Origin: Rikenellaceae bacterium
Lineage (GTDB): Bacteria; Bacteroidota; Bacteroidia; Bacteroidales; Rikenellaceae
Length of the DNA: 64,000 bases
Assembly (NCBI GenBank): GCA_015059735.1
Contig: SUZX01000006.1
Coordinates: 1-64,000, forward strand
Direction: 5' to 3'
Shown here: in pieces, positions 43,567-52,564 of the stretch
Layout of the letters: every line of letters starts with the position of its first letter
Numbering within the stretch: position 1 is the first letter of the stretch
Notes under the pieces: generated by a model
Database searches by the model: none
Told to the model about the DNA's origin: nothing
Seen by the model: the letters and a program-made list of their open reading frames with translations, nothing else
Made by a program: the position numbers and the translations under genes

Positions 43567-45448
43567 ATCTGCCGAATTTTACAAGCAGCACATTGACATC
43601 CGCCGGCGACACTCCCGATATGCGCGAGGCCTGTCCGATGGTTGTTGGACGTATGCGAGAGAGTTTTTGCCGAGCCTCGATGGTCAGCGCATTCATCGAG
43701 AAATAATCGAAATTGTCGGGAATACGAATATTTTCGAGCCGATGTAATTTTTCTGCAATGAATTTTTCGCGCTCGATATACCCTTTGTATTTGATTTGTA
43801 TCTCTGCCTCCTCGATCGCTTCGGCCGTAATCATATTCTTGGAAATGAACTTTTCCAATTTAGGTAATACCTTTCGTAGCGTTTCGAACGTTACGTTGTT
43901 GCGCATCAGTATGTCGTATAGTTTCCGGCCCTGCGACAAAGGCTCCGATCCAACTGATTTCAAATAGTCGTTAATTTCGGTTGCTTTGATGCTCTGCTCG
44001 CGAGCGAATGAAATAAGCGATTCTACGGCCGATTTTTTTTCGACAAATTCGGCATATCTTTTTTCTGAAATTAAACCGATCTCGTGACCTAACGGAGTCA
44101 ATCGCAAGTCGGCATTGTCTTGTCGGAGCAAAATACGATATTCGGCTCGCGAGGTGAACATGCGGTATGGCTCGTCAACTCCTTTGGTCACCAAGTCATC
44201 GATCAAAACTCCGATATAAGCTTCGTCGCGTTGCAAAATGATCGGCTCTTTGCCGTTTATTCCCCGATGGGCATTGATTCCGGCCATTAATCCTTGTGCC
44301 GCAGCCTCTTCGTATCCGGTTGTGCCGTTCACCTGACCGGCAAAATAAAGTCCCGAAACGAGCTTTGTTTCTAACGAGTGGTGCAGTTGTGTCGGCGGGA
44401 AAAAGTCGTATTCTATGGCATATCCCGCGCGGTAGATATGCAGATCCTCAAAGCCTTTGATTGTGTGTAGCGCCTGCCATTGTACCTCCCACGGCAGCGA
44501 TGACGAAAACCCATTGAGATAGTATTCGTTGGTTGTAAGGCCCTCTGGTTCCAAGAAAAGCTGGTGCTGATCTTTATCGGCAAAGGTGCGTAATTTGTCC
44601 TCGATCGACGGACAGTAACGCGGTCCGATACCTTGAATTGTTCCGTTGAAGAGGGGCGATTGGTCGAATCCACCGCGCAAAATGTCGTGTACTTCGGCTG
44701 TGGTATAAACCAAAAAGCAGGGTACTTGCTCTTTAACCGGCTGTGTATCAGTAGAAAATGAAAATTTTGCTGGTTTTTCATCACCGTATTGCGGCTCTAA
44801 AATCTCGAAATTGATGGTTCGGGCGTCGAGACGTGCCGGTGTTCCGGTCTTCATGCGTCCTGTTTCGAATCCCATCGTTTTGAGTGACTCTGTGATTCCG
44901 TGCGAGGCGGCATCTCCTGCCCGACCTCCTTCGGCATGTGATGTGCCGCAGTACATCATTCCATCGAGAAAAGTTCCGGCTGTAAGAATCACCGCACGGC
45001 ACGAAAACTCGACCCCCATACGTGTTTTAACACCTTGAATACAAGGTCTTTCAGTGGATGTGTCGAATAGCAGTTCCATTGCGGAATCTTGCCAAATATA
45101 GAGGTTTTCGGTATTTTCAAGCGTTCGTCGCCACTCCTCCGAGAAACGGCTCTTGTCACATTGGGCTCGCGGACTCCACATGGCGGCACCTTTCGAACGG
45201 TTGAGCATGCGAAATTGAATCGTTGTGCGGTCGGTGATGCGTCCCATCTCTCCGCCGAGTGCGTCGATCTCGCGCACGATCTGCCCTTTTGCCACTCCAC
45301 CGATTGCCGGATTGCACGACATCGAGGCCATCTTGCCCATGTCCATTGTCAGCAACAGCGTGCGCGAACCTAAACGTGCCGCAGCCGTTGCCGCTTCGCA
45401 TCCGGCATGACCTCCGCCGATGACTATTATGTCGTAATCCAATGTCAT
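43565..45448 (-). CDS. mnmG: tRNA uridine 5-carboxymethylaminomethyl modification enzyme MnmG
   Basis: MnmG (GidA), with MnmE, modifies wobble uridine 34 in several tRNAs using FAD, tetrahydrofolate and glycine or ammonium. The 627-residue protein has the FAD motif VIGGGHAGCEAATAAARLG (~residues 9-26), MSCNPAIGGVAKGQIVREIDALGG, AVILTAGTFLDGMMYCG, RMKTGTPARLD, and the C-terminal helical domain (IKYKGYIEREK, LSRIRPTTIGQASRISGVSPADVNVLLV). The start overlaps the end of ybeY by 4 bases (ATGA). The stop lies within a parS-like site. mnmG is often close to oriC in bacteria. Confidence 0.97.
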   Translation of the reverse strand: MTLDYDIIVIGGGHAGCEAATAAARLGSRTLLLTMDMGKMASMSCNPAIGGVAKGQIVREIDALGGEMGRITDRTTIQFRMLNRSKGAAMWSPRAQCDKSRFSEEWRRTLENTENLYIWQDSAMELLFDTSTERPCIQGVKTRMGVEFSCRAVILTAGTFLDGMMYCGTSHAEGGRAGDAASHGITESLKTMGFETGRMKTGTPARLDARTINFEILEPQYGDEKPAKFSFSTDTQPVKEQVPCFLVYTTAEVHDILRGGFDQSPLFNGTIQGIGPRYCPSIEDKLRTFADKDQHQLFLEPEGLTTNEYYLNGFSSSLPWEVQWQALHTIKGFEDLHIYRAGYAIEYDFFPPTQLHHSLETKLVSGLYFAGQVNGTTGYEEAAAQGLMAGINAHRGINGKEPIILQRDEAYIGVLIDDLVTKGVDEPYRMFTSRAEYRILLRQDNADLRLTPLGHEIGLISEKRYAEFVEKKSAVESLISFAREQSIKATEINDYLKSVGSEPLSQGRKLYDILMRNNVTFETLRKVLPKLEKFISKNMITAEAIEEAEIQIKYKGYIEREKFIAEKLHRLENIRIPDNFDYFSMNALTIEARQKLSRIRPTTIGQASRISGVSPADVNVLLVKFGR

Positions 45449-45873
45449 TTTTGCCAGAATTTCAAGTATTTATCCTCTTTGCGGTGCATTTGGGCGTTGG
45501 CTCTGGGTGTCTTGTCCTTCTGTCCGCAAAGATGCAGTACGCCGTGCACCACCACCCGCCGCATCTCTTCGAGGCGTGTGGCTCCGTATTGTGTAGCGTT
45601 ATCGGCTACGGTTTCGACATCGATAAAGATGTCGCCGGCTACGATACCCGAACCTTTTAAGTCGCTGTAATCGAATGTGATGATGTCGGTATAGTAGTCG
45701 TGTCCGAGAAACTGCCGGTTCATTTCGAACAGCCGTTGTGCCGAACAAAAGATGTAGTTCACATCGCCGAGCGTGTACCCCTCTGCCGCTGCCACATCGC
45801 GTAGCCATGTGGTCGTCATCCGTTTTTGCGGCAATCGGTAGTTGCAATCATCGGTATAGTAGCGTACTGCCAT
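45445..45873 (-). CDS. ybeY: Endoribonuclease YbeY, rRNA maturation factor
   Basis: YbeY is a zinc-dependent endoribonuclease needed for 16S rRNA maturation. The 142-residue protein has HDYYTDIITFDYSD and GDIFIDVETVADNA, then the metal motif VVHGVLHLCGQKD. In E. coli the motif is HxxxHxxxxxH; here the third ligand position is Asp (HLCGQKD). I believe this D variant is usual in Bacteroidota, but the metal-binding consequence is not known to me. It overlaps mnmG by 4 bases and follows the EnvC-like gene by 19 bp. Confidence 0.93.
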   Translation of the reverse strand: MAVRYYTDDCNYRLPQKRMTTTWLRDVAAAEGYTLGDVNYIFCSAQRLFEMNRQFLGHDYYTDIITFDYSDLKGSGIVAGDIFIDVETVADNATQYGATRLEEMRRVVVHGVLHLCGQKDKTPRANAQMHRKEDKYLKFWQK

Positions 45874-45892
45874 ATTATTCCTTTTTTGTATT

Positions 45893-47017
45893 TTATCTCC
45901 GGAAACAATCTTCGGCCCGCATTTTGGTTTTCGGATTCGGAGGATAGATCCCGAAAACCAATTTATATTCGGTCTCCATGGTCGAAATGTTTACTGCCGA
46001 GCCGATACTTCCTAACTTAGCGTTGCGAGCCACTTTTTGCCCCTTTTCGACGCATATCGACCCTAAGTTGGCATAGGAACTCAGGTACTCGCCATGCGCG
46101 ACATAAACGTCGTATTTTCCGGTGATGCGGTTTCGTTTCACCTCCATGACCTTTCCATTGTAGATCGAGTTGACCTGTGCTCCGCGTGGACCGGTTATTT
46201 CGGCCATGTTTTCCTTATAACGTTTGACCTTTCCTCCGACAACCGGTAACCGCAGGCCGCGTGTCTTTTCCGAGAACGAAGCTCCTTCGGTGTTTCCTTT
46301 GGTCAGTTTACGCAACTCGTTGATCGCAATATCTAACCGCTCCTCCTGCTCCATTTTACGTTGCAGGGCGTTTTTCTCGCGTTGCGACATGCGTTTGATG
46401 TCGGCACGGGCGTTGCGTGTGTCGCGTTGCAACTTGGCACGCTGTGCCGTGATTTTTTTTGCTACGGAGTCGAGTGACCGCTGCTGCTTTTCGAGGGTCG
46501 CTTTTTCGTTACGCACCCGTTTGGTCAGCGACTCTATCTCCTGCAATTTGTGCTCGCGCAAATTTGCCACTTCGCGTAAGTAGCTGATTCGTCGGGCTAT
46601 CTCCTCAAAATTCCGCGATGAGAAAATATAGGTTAGATAGTTGTAATGTTTGTAGTTGCGGTAAGCTTCGCGTACCATCTCGGCATATTGCCGGCGGTTG
46701 CGATCGAGTTGTGATGCGAGATCGTTTGCCACGCTGTCGGTGCGCGAGATCTCTCCGCGCAAGGTCTCGGCCTGCTGTTCGGTCTTTTCGAGCAGCTGGT
46801 TTCGGTTGTTGATTTGGCGAGTCATTCGGCGCACCCGCTCTTCGGTTGCAGCCTTGCCGCGTTTCAACTTCGAGATCTGCTCCTCCTCGGCCGCGATCTG
46901 CTTTTCGAGGTCGGCGATAACCTGCTTCTGTTGCTCGATGCGGCGGTCGTTTTGTGCCGCAAGGGTGAGCGGAACCGCCATCAGTGCGAGTAAAAATATG
47001 GTGAACAACCTTCTCAT
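45893..47017 (-). CDS. EnvC-like murein hydrolase activator with degenerate LytM domain
   Basis: EnvC activates cell-wall amidases at the septum. The 374-residue protein has a signal peptide (MRRLFTIFLLALMAVPLTLAAQ), a long coiled coil (residues ~22-255, rich in EQQKQVIADLEKQIAAEEEQ-type heptads) and a C-terminal M23/LytM domain (~275-365). The zinc-binding residues of true M23 peptidases (HxxxD and HxH) are not present: the domain has GPRGAQVNSIYNGKVMEV and YVAHGEYLSSYANLG but ends METEYKLVFGI with no HxH. A catalytically dead LytM domain is typical of EnvC/NlpD activators. Its start overlaps the TPR gene end by 4 bases (ATGA). Confidence 0.9.
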   Translation of the reverse strand: MRRLFTIFLLALMAVPLTLAAQNDRRIEQQKQVIADLEKQIAAEEEQISKLKRGKAATEERVRRMTRQINNRNQLLEKTEQQAETLRGEISRTDSVANDLASQLDRNRRQYAEMVREAYRNYKHYNYLTYIFSSRNFEEIARRISYLREVANLREHKLQEIESLTKRVRNEKATLEKQQRSLDSVAKKITAQRAKLQRDTRNARADIKRMSQREKNALQRKMEQEERLDIAINELRKLTKGNTEGASFSEKTRGLRLPVVGGKVKRYKENMAEITGPRGAQVNSIYNGKVMEVKRNRITGKYDVYVAHGEYLSSYANLGSICVEKGQKVARNAKLGSIGSAVNISTMETEYKLVFGIYPPNPKTKMRAEDCFRR

Positions 47018-48792
47018 TTCTTCGATTGCTCTTTTCGACTCTTTTCGATGCGTTGCACAATGGCTTGGCTGTCATACCCTTTTTCGAGGGCTTTGCGCCA
47101 ATAGGTCTCGGCCAAAAAATACTCTTTCAGCACAAAGAGGATGTCGCCGTAGTGAACTAACAACTCGGTACTTTTCTGCCCATCGAGGGCTATGGCTTGC
47201 TGCATGATACGCTTAGCTTCGGCTGTGCGCCCCATCTTGAACAGCACCCAAGCATGGGTGTCGAGGTAGGTGGGGTTGTTGTCGGTAAGCTCTACCACGC
47301 GGCTCGACATGACAAGAGCCTTTTCGAGTTCCACGCTGTCCAACGCGAGGAAATAGGCGTAGTTATTGAGTGTCGAAACATTCTCCTTGTTGTAGTGCAG
47401 GCTGCGTTCGTAGGCGTCGTAGCACGCCTTTGCTACTTTTTGTGCCTTTTTTTTCCGCGTAGCGGGCTTGGCCAACGAGTCGGTTTGTATTTTCTCCTTT
47501 TGGTATTGGTAGGCGTCACCTATCAAGTTCCAAATGACGCTGCGTAGCGAGTCTGTATCAGCATATTGCAACGAATGCTTGTAGGTTTCCACCGCTTCGT
47601 CGTAACGCTTGGTGTAGTGCAGAATGTTGCCTTTGGAGATGTGAAAATCCGGCCTATTGGGGAAGAGTTGCAATGCCCGATCGACATAGCGAGCCACCGA
47701 ATCGGGACGTTGCAAATAACTCTCGATGTTGATTATTTCGTGAAAAAATTCCTCTTCGGGCGGCGTTGCCGTTGTCTGTGCTTTGTAGAGAGCGAGTGCC
47801 TGCTCCAACTCTCCGGAGGCAATCAGGTGCTTGGCATAGAGTTTCACCACCTGCTTGTTCTGCGGATATCGGATGGCCAAAATCGAAATCAACCCGTTGA
47901 GTTGCAGGTAATATTGCCGATAAAAGCTCGTTCTTGCCGTTAGATGCTCAAATCGCTTGATCTTCTCCTCCACCGGCAACTTCTCGGAGAGAAAGAGTTT
48001 TCGGGTAATCTCCAACAGCGAACGATACTCTTTCTTGTTGGCGTAAAAGGCTTCCAAAGCCATCTGCATCTCCAAACTCGTCGAGTCGATCTTCCATGCG
48101 GCTGCGTATTCGACTTTGGCGAGCGAATCCTTGCCGGCTATGGCATAGAGGTCGGCCAAAGCCACACGATGTTGCTGCTCGTAGGGAGTTTCGGCCACAA
48201 TGGCTTGTGCCTCTTTGATCGCTCGATCCATCTGATGGGTTGTTACCAACAGATGTCGTTTCATGGCGCTCAATACCGGAATGCGGCCGAATCGGATCTC
48301 TGCCGAGTCGAGTGTGATGAGTGCCATGTAGGGTTTCTGGTGTATCTCATAGAGTGCCGCTAGGATCCGGTAATTGTTGGGTTCTTTCGGATCTACTTTG
48401 CAGAGCTGCTCATAGACATCGAGAGCCTCATTGTATTTTCGAGCCGTAAGCAGCGCCTGACCGAAAAATCGGTGATACCACTTGTTTGTAGTGTCGAGTT
48501 GTCGGGCGCGACGTGCCCACTCCACCGCCTTTTCGGGGTCGGTTTCCAATCGGTTTACCGCCATCTGATAATAGGCCGGAGCATAGTTCGAATCGCGGCG
48601 AATGGCCTCCTCGAAGAGTTGTTGTGCCTTTGCCGAATCACCGGTTATGGCATTGCTTTTGATACCCTCGGTGTAAAACCATACGCTGCGCAACGAGTCA
48701 GGATAGGTCGGCTGCTGTATAGGGGCTTTCCCGACGACAAAAGCCGTCGAAAAGAGTAAACAGAGGAGCAATATCACCGACAGTCGTTTCAT
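47014..48792 (-). CDS. Tetratricopeptide-repeat protein with signal peptide
   Basis: This is a 592-residue predicted secreted or periplasmic TPR protein of unknown function. A signal peptide (MKRLSVILLLCLLFSTAFVVGKA) is followed by about ten TPR-like repeats, for example SNYAPAYYQMAVNRLETDPEKAVEWARRA (~70-100), YNEALDVYEQLCKVDPKEPNNYRILAAL, YDEAVETYKHSLQYAD and NPTYLDTHAWVLFKMGRTAEAKRIM. TPR proteins act as protein-binding scaffolds. It is placed between pheS (24 bp gap) and the EnvC homologue (4-bp overlap), which suggests coupling to cell-wall remodelling, though that is inference. Confidence 0.88.
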   Translation of the reverse strand: MKRLSVILLLCLLFSTAFVVGKAPIQQPTYPDSLRSVWFYTEGIKSNAITGDSAKAQQLFEEAIRRDSNYAPAYYQMAVNRLETDPEKAVEWARRARQLDTTNKWYHRFFGQALLTARKYNEALDVYEQLCKVDPKEPNNYRILAALYEIHQKPYMALITLDSAEIRFGRIPVLSAMKRHLLVTTHQMDRAIKEAQAIVAETPYEQQHRVALADLYAIAGKDSLAKVEYAAAWKIDSTSLEMQMALEAFYANKKEYRSLLEITRKLFLSEKLPVEEKIKRFEHLTARTSFYRQYYLQLNGLISILAIRYPQNKQVVKLYAKHLIASGELEQALALYKAQTTATPPEEEFFHEIINIESYLQRPDSVARYVDRALQLFPNRPDFHISKGNILHYTKRYDEAVETYKHSLQYADTDSLRSVIWNLIGDAYQYQKEKIQTDSLAKPATRKKKAQKVAKACYDAYERSLHYNKENVSTLNNYAYFLALDSVELEKALVMSSRVVELTDNNPTYLDTHAWVLFKMGRTAEAKRIMQQAIALDGQKSTELLVHYGDILFVLKEYFLAETYWRKALEKGYDSQAIVQRIEKSRKEQSKK

Positions 48793-48816
48793 CGGAAAAG
48801 CGGTTGTTCTCGTGTG

Positions 48817-49842
48817 TTAGAGTGCCGTGTCGAATTGGTGCAGGAATCGTACGTCGTTTTCGAAATAGAGACGTAGATCTTTGACACCGTATTTGAGCAT
48901 TGCAATACGTTCAACTCCCATGCCGAAGGCAAAACCCGAATATTTTTGCGGGTCGATATTGTTGGCTATCAATACATTGGGATCTACCATGCCGCAGCCC
49001 ATGATTTCGAGCCAGCCCGTACCTTTGCAGACCGGACATCCCTTTCCACCGCAGAGGTTACACGATACATCGACCTCGGCCGAGGGCTCGGTGAAGGGGA
49101 AGTAGGAGGGGCGCATGCGGATCACGGCATTTTCGCCGAAGATCTCTTTGGCAAAGTAGAGCAGCGATTGCTTCATGTCGGCAAACGAAACCCCCTCGTC
49201 GATGTAAAGGCCCTCGATCTGGTGGAAAATGCAGTGGGCACGATAGGAGATCGCCTCGTTGCGGAACACACGACCCGGACAGATTACGCGAATGGGTGGT
49301 TTCTGTCGCTCCATAGTACGCACCTGAATCGACGAGGTGTGCGTGCGGAGCAGAATGTCGGGATTTTTCTCCACAAAGAAAGTGTCCTGCATGTCGCGGG
49401 CAGGGTGTTCGGGCGGGAAGTTCAACGCCGAGAACACATGCCAGTCGTCTTCGATCTCCGGACCGTCGGCTACGGTGTATCCCAATCGCGAGAAGACCTC
49501 GACGATTTGGTTGCGGACGAGCGAAATCGGGTGGCGCGATCCGAGTTGTTCGGCCGACCCGGGACGGGTCATGTCGTTGATCGTAGCACCGTTATCGGCC
49601 GAGGCGTCCTGCAACTGTTCGCGCAACGTATTGATGCGCTCCAAAGCCGTTGTTTTGAGTTTGTTGAGCAGTTGTCCCAACTCGCGTTTTTGCTCGGGTG
49701 CGACACTTTTGAAAGCCTCCATCAGGGCGGTTAGCTCTCCCTTTTTACCGAGGATGCGGATACGGAAATCCTCGATTTCTGCGAGGTTTTTGGGGGTGAA
49801 CTCTTCAACACGTTGGAGAAGTTCGTTGATTTTGTCGATCAT
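48817..49842 (-). CDS. pheS: Phenylalanyl-tRNA synthetase alpha subunit
   Basis: PheS forms the alpha2beta2 synthetase with PheT. The 341-residue protein has an N-terminal coiled coil (residues ~1-90), then class II motifs: RNEAISYRAHCIFHQIEGLYID (motif 2) and GMGVERIAMLKYGVKDLR (motif 3), with HPISLVRNQIVEVFSRLGY (motif 1). The CNLCGGKGCPVCKGTGWLEI insert holds two CxxC pairs, usual for PheS of this group. pheT is not adjacent. It is the first gene of a five-gene minus-strand run, pheS-TPR-envC-ybeY-mnmG. Confidence 0.96.
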   Translation of the reverse strand: MIDKINELLQRVEEFTPKNLAEIEDFRIRILGKKGELTALMEAFKSVAPEQKRELGQLLNKLKTTALERINTLREQLQDASADNGATINDMTRPGSAEQLGSRHPISLVRNQIVEVFSRLGYTVADGPEIEDDWHVFSALNFPPEHPARDMQDTFFVEKNPDILLRTHTSSIQVRTMERQKPPIRVICPGRVFRNEAISYRAHCIFHQIEGLYIDEGVSFADMKQSLLYFAKEIFGENAVIRMRPSYFPFTEPSAEVDVSCNLCGGKGCPVCKGTGWLEIMGCGMVDPNVLIANNIDPQKYSGFAFGMGVERIAMLKYGVKDLRLYFENDVRFLHQFDTAL

Positions 49843-49875
49843 ATTTTGAATGTTTATCGTTTTTATCTACTTTTG
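49843..49875 (+). promoter_or_regulatory. Promoter of the patatin-like gene (TTTG-N19-TActTTTG)
   Basis: TTTG (49845-49848) and TACTTTTG (49868-49875) are separated by exactly 19 nt. The predicted start is ~40 bp before the ATG at 49919. Confidence 0.75.
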
Positions 49876-49895
49876 GCAAGTAAGGTTGTAATGTG

Positions 49896-49903
49896 CAAAG
49901 TTA
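49896..49903 (-). promoter_or_regulatory. -7 box of the pheS operon promoter
   Basis: On the minus strand TAACTTTG, 53 bp before the pheS ATG. The two divergent transcription units have overlapping promoter DNA here. Confidence 0.68.
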
Positions 49904-49918
49904 TAAAAAAATCGAAAA

Positions 49919-52318
49919 ATGTCCCATAAAAGCTACTCATTTCTCATCGTATTGCTGTTGCTTGTGTCGTTGTCGGCTCGTATAAGTGCCGAAACGTTCG
50001 ATATTGCCGGAGTAAACTCTGTTTCTGCAACCCTCGAAACGACCGTTGAGAATCATTCGGCGCAACGTCGGGGCGTCGGCGTTGTGATGAGTGGCGGTGG
50101 TGCCAAAGGACTCTATCATATCGGCGTTTTGGAAGCTCTCGAAGCCAACGGGGTGCCTATCGACTATGTGGCCGGTACCTCAATGGGCTCGATCATCGCT
50201 GCGCTCTATGCTGCGGGCTACTCGCCTGCCGAGATGCGTCAGATTGTCAATTCTGGAGCTGTTCGGGAGTGGGTTTCGGGACGTCTCGACCCCAGCCGCT
50301 ACATGGCTTACTACCGCCAGTTCGACCAAAGTCCGGCTTTCATCAATGTACGTCTCGATTTCGGCAGAAAGAGCGGCAAACGTTTTCTGCCGACCAACCT
50401 CATCTCCTCGACCCAGATCGACATGGCTCTTTTGGAACTGTTGGCTCCGGCTACTGCCGCTTCGGCCGGAAATTTCAATCGGCTGATGGTACCGTTTTTT
50501 TGTGTGGCAAGCGATATCAATACCCGTCGTCCGGTGGTGCTGCGTCGTGGCGAGTTGAGCGAGGCCGTGCGAGCTTCTATGGCTATACCGCTGGTTTTCA
50601 AGCCGGTGAAACTCGATTCGTTGTTGCTCTACGATGGCGGAATCTACGATAACTTTCCGTGGAAACCCCTCGATAAAGCGTTCTCACCGGCCTTGATCAT
50701 TGGGTCGATCTGTACCGAAAATACCCCGCCGAGCGAAAAAAACAGCCTGCTTGACCAAGCCTTTTTGTTGGCGATGCAGGAGACCGACTATTCACTCCCC
50801 GAGGGGCGTGGAGTTCCCATTGCCCGAGTTGTTGAGGCCAATATGCTCGACTTCGATCATGCTGCCAGCATTATGGATATGGGCTATGCCGATGCGATGG
50901 TTGCCCTGCCGCAGATTCTGAAACGTTTGGGCGATCATCGTTGTTCTGCCGAACAATATGCTGCCCGCCGCAAGGCTTTTCGAGCCAAATGTCCTCCACT
51001 CATTTTCGATGATTATCGCATCGAGGGGCTGAATGAGGCGCAAACCGAATATGTTCGCGACTTTGTCGAAGTCGATTGGCGCAATACCGAGCAGCAACAG
51101 GTGATGGACTTCTCGGAACTGCGCGAAAACCTCTATAAACTCCTTGCGGGCGGTGAATTTACGATGGATTTCCCGCATATCACCTACAATCCGCAGCGGG
51201 GACGTTATGCGTTCGACGCCAAGTTCCAAACCAAACCCAAATTCAAAATCTCGGTGGGTGGCAGCGTCTCTTCCACCGCTTTCAACATGGCTTATATCGG
51301 TGCCGAATACAGCACCATCGGGCGTGTGGCTCACCGTGTAGGTGCCGACCTTTTTTTGGGTCCGCTATATACATGGGGACATTTGAGCGGTCGCACCGAT
51401 TTCTATGTCCGAAAGCCGTTATTCCTCGATTATTCATTCAATTTCAGCGTTCGAAACCTTTATCATGGTCACTTCGGGAATGTTACAACAGTAACCAATA
51501 CGCAGCAAATCAAAGAGAGCGAAATTTTCGGCTCGGTGGGTTTCGGTCTGCCGATCACCCACCGCAGCCTGTTCATGTTGCGGGCCAATGCCGGCTTGGT
51601 CAATTATCATTACGACACCCCTGCTCCCGAAATCGACAAGACCGACCATTCGCGATTCTCGTTCTTTGGATTAAAAGCCGTTATTCGGCGCAATACGCTC
51701 GACAAACCGCTCTATCCGCGCAAAGGTTCCGATTTGAGTCTTTCGGCCATATTCATCACCGGCCGCGAGCGTTTCAGTCCCTACGACTCTTCCGATTTTA
51801 CGGCTCATGTTTCTCATCGTTGGTTGGGAGCCCGTTTTGGATGGTCGAAGTATTTCGACATTCCGGCATGCAGCTGGTTTTCGTTTGGGTATAATATCGA
51901 TGCCGTGATTACCAACCATCCCCGTTTCATGCGGAGCGGAGCTACTCTGTTGTCGTTGCCGGCCTATACCCCTACGGCCCATTCGCGCATGATCTATATG
52001 CCCGAATTTCGGGCTTCGCGTTTTGTGGCCGGCGGTGTGATGCCTACTTTCGACCTGTTGCACAACCTCTTTTTCCGTACCGGATTTTACGCCATGTATC
52101 GCGAAAAGCGCGACTATGTGTCCTATTCGGCCAATGCGAATTTCGACACCAAAGAGCGAAGCATGCACTATATCGTTGATGCCTCATTGGTCTATCATAC
52201 TCCGATAGGGCCGGTGAGCCTGGGACTTACCAAATACAATCTCCACAATTGGAAAAACATGTATCTGATGTTCAACTTCGGTTATACGCTGTTTTCTCCC
52301 AAAGGGACGTTCTATTGA
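49919..52318 (+). CDS. Patatin-like phospholipase with C-terminal outer-membrane barrel
   Basis: The protein combines a patatin esterase domain with a BamA/FplA/PlpD-type barrel, the architecture of type Vd autotransporters. The 799-residue protein has a signal peptide (residues 1-24). The patatin part (~53-360) has the oxyanion hole GGGAKG, the nucleophile Ser88 in GTSMGS, and the catalytic Asp ~240 in DGGIYDN. A POTRA-like link (~370-430) and a beta-rich C-terminal region (~430-799) follow, with repeated aromatic strands and a final GYTLFSPKGTFY. It starts at ATG 49919 and has its own promoter. The lipid substrate is unknown. The same architecture is common in Bacteroidota. Confidence 0.9.
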   Translation: MSHKSYSFLIVLLLLVSLSARISAETFDIAGVNSVSATLETTVENHSAQRRGVGVVMSGGGAKGLYHIGVLEALEANGVPIDYVAGTSMGSIIAALYAAGYSPAEMRQIVNSGAVREWVSGRLDPSRYMAYYRQFDQSPAFINVRLDFGRKSGKRFLPTNLISSTQIDMALLELLAPATAASAGNFNRLMVPFFCVASDINTRRPVVLRRGELSEAVRASMAIPLVFKPVKLDSLLLYDGGIYDNFPWKPLDKAFSPALIIGSICTENTPPSEKNSLLDQAFLLAMQETDYSLPEGRGVPIARVVEANMLDFDHAASIMDMGYADAMVALPQILKRLGDHRCSAEQYAARRKAFRAKCPPLIFDDYRIEGLNEAQTEYVRDFVEVDWRNTEQQQVMDFSELRENLYKLLAGGEFTMDFPHITYNPQRGRYAFDAKFQTKPKFKISVGGSVSSTAFNMAYIGAEYSTIGRVAHRVGADLFLGPLYTWGHLSGRTDFYVRKPLFLDYSFNFSVRNLYHGHFGNVTTVTNTQQIKESEIFGSVGFGLPITHRSLFMLRANAGLVNYHYDTPAPEIDKTDHSRFSFFGLKAVIRRNTLDKPLYPRKGSDLSLSAIFITGRERFSPYDSSDFTAHVSHRWLGARFGWSKYFDIPACSWFSFGYNIDAVITNHPRFMRSGATLLSLPAYTPTAHSRMIYMPEFRASRFVAGGVMPTFDLLHNLFFRTGFYAMYREKRDYVSYSANANFDTKERSMHYIVDASLVYHTPIGPVSLGLTKYNLHNWKNMYLMFNFGYTLFSPKGTFY

Positions 52319-52357
52319 TATGGTTTTGCGGTAGTACGTAATATTCTTGCCTCTCGT

Positions 52358-52462
52358 TTTTACCGCCTTACACTCACGGCTATGCCGTGTTTATAATCTA
52401 TGCCCCCTAAATCCCCCGCCTCAGGCAAGGGACTTACGTCCGCCTTTGGCGGAAATGGGGTC
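52358..52462 (+). repeat. Family 1 (MITE-like) repeat, copy R2
   Basis: It contains CCGCCTTACACTCACGGC, TATGCCGTGTTTATAATCTA, a shorter C-rich centre, CGCCTCAGGCAAGGGACTTAC and GTCCGCCTTTGGCGGAAA. The terminal inverted repeats are eroded. It lies directly after the patatin gene. Confidence 0.8.
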
Positions 52463-52503
52463 TCTTACGAGTAGTGCGGTTTTTCCTTCTCCGCTCTTCT
52501 AAT

Positions 52504-52547
52504 AAGAAAAAAGACTGCCGCAACGCTTGTCGGCAGTCCTTTTTTCT
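52504..52547. terminator. Bidirectional terminator between the patatin gene and pepO
   Basis: The stem AAGAAAAAAGACTGCCG / CGGCAGTCCTTTTTTCTT with a 10-nt loop, between convergent genes. Confidence 0.88.
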
Positions 52548-52564
52548 TATCTCTTGGTTGGCGA

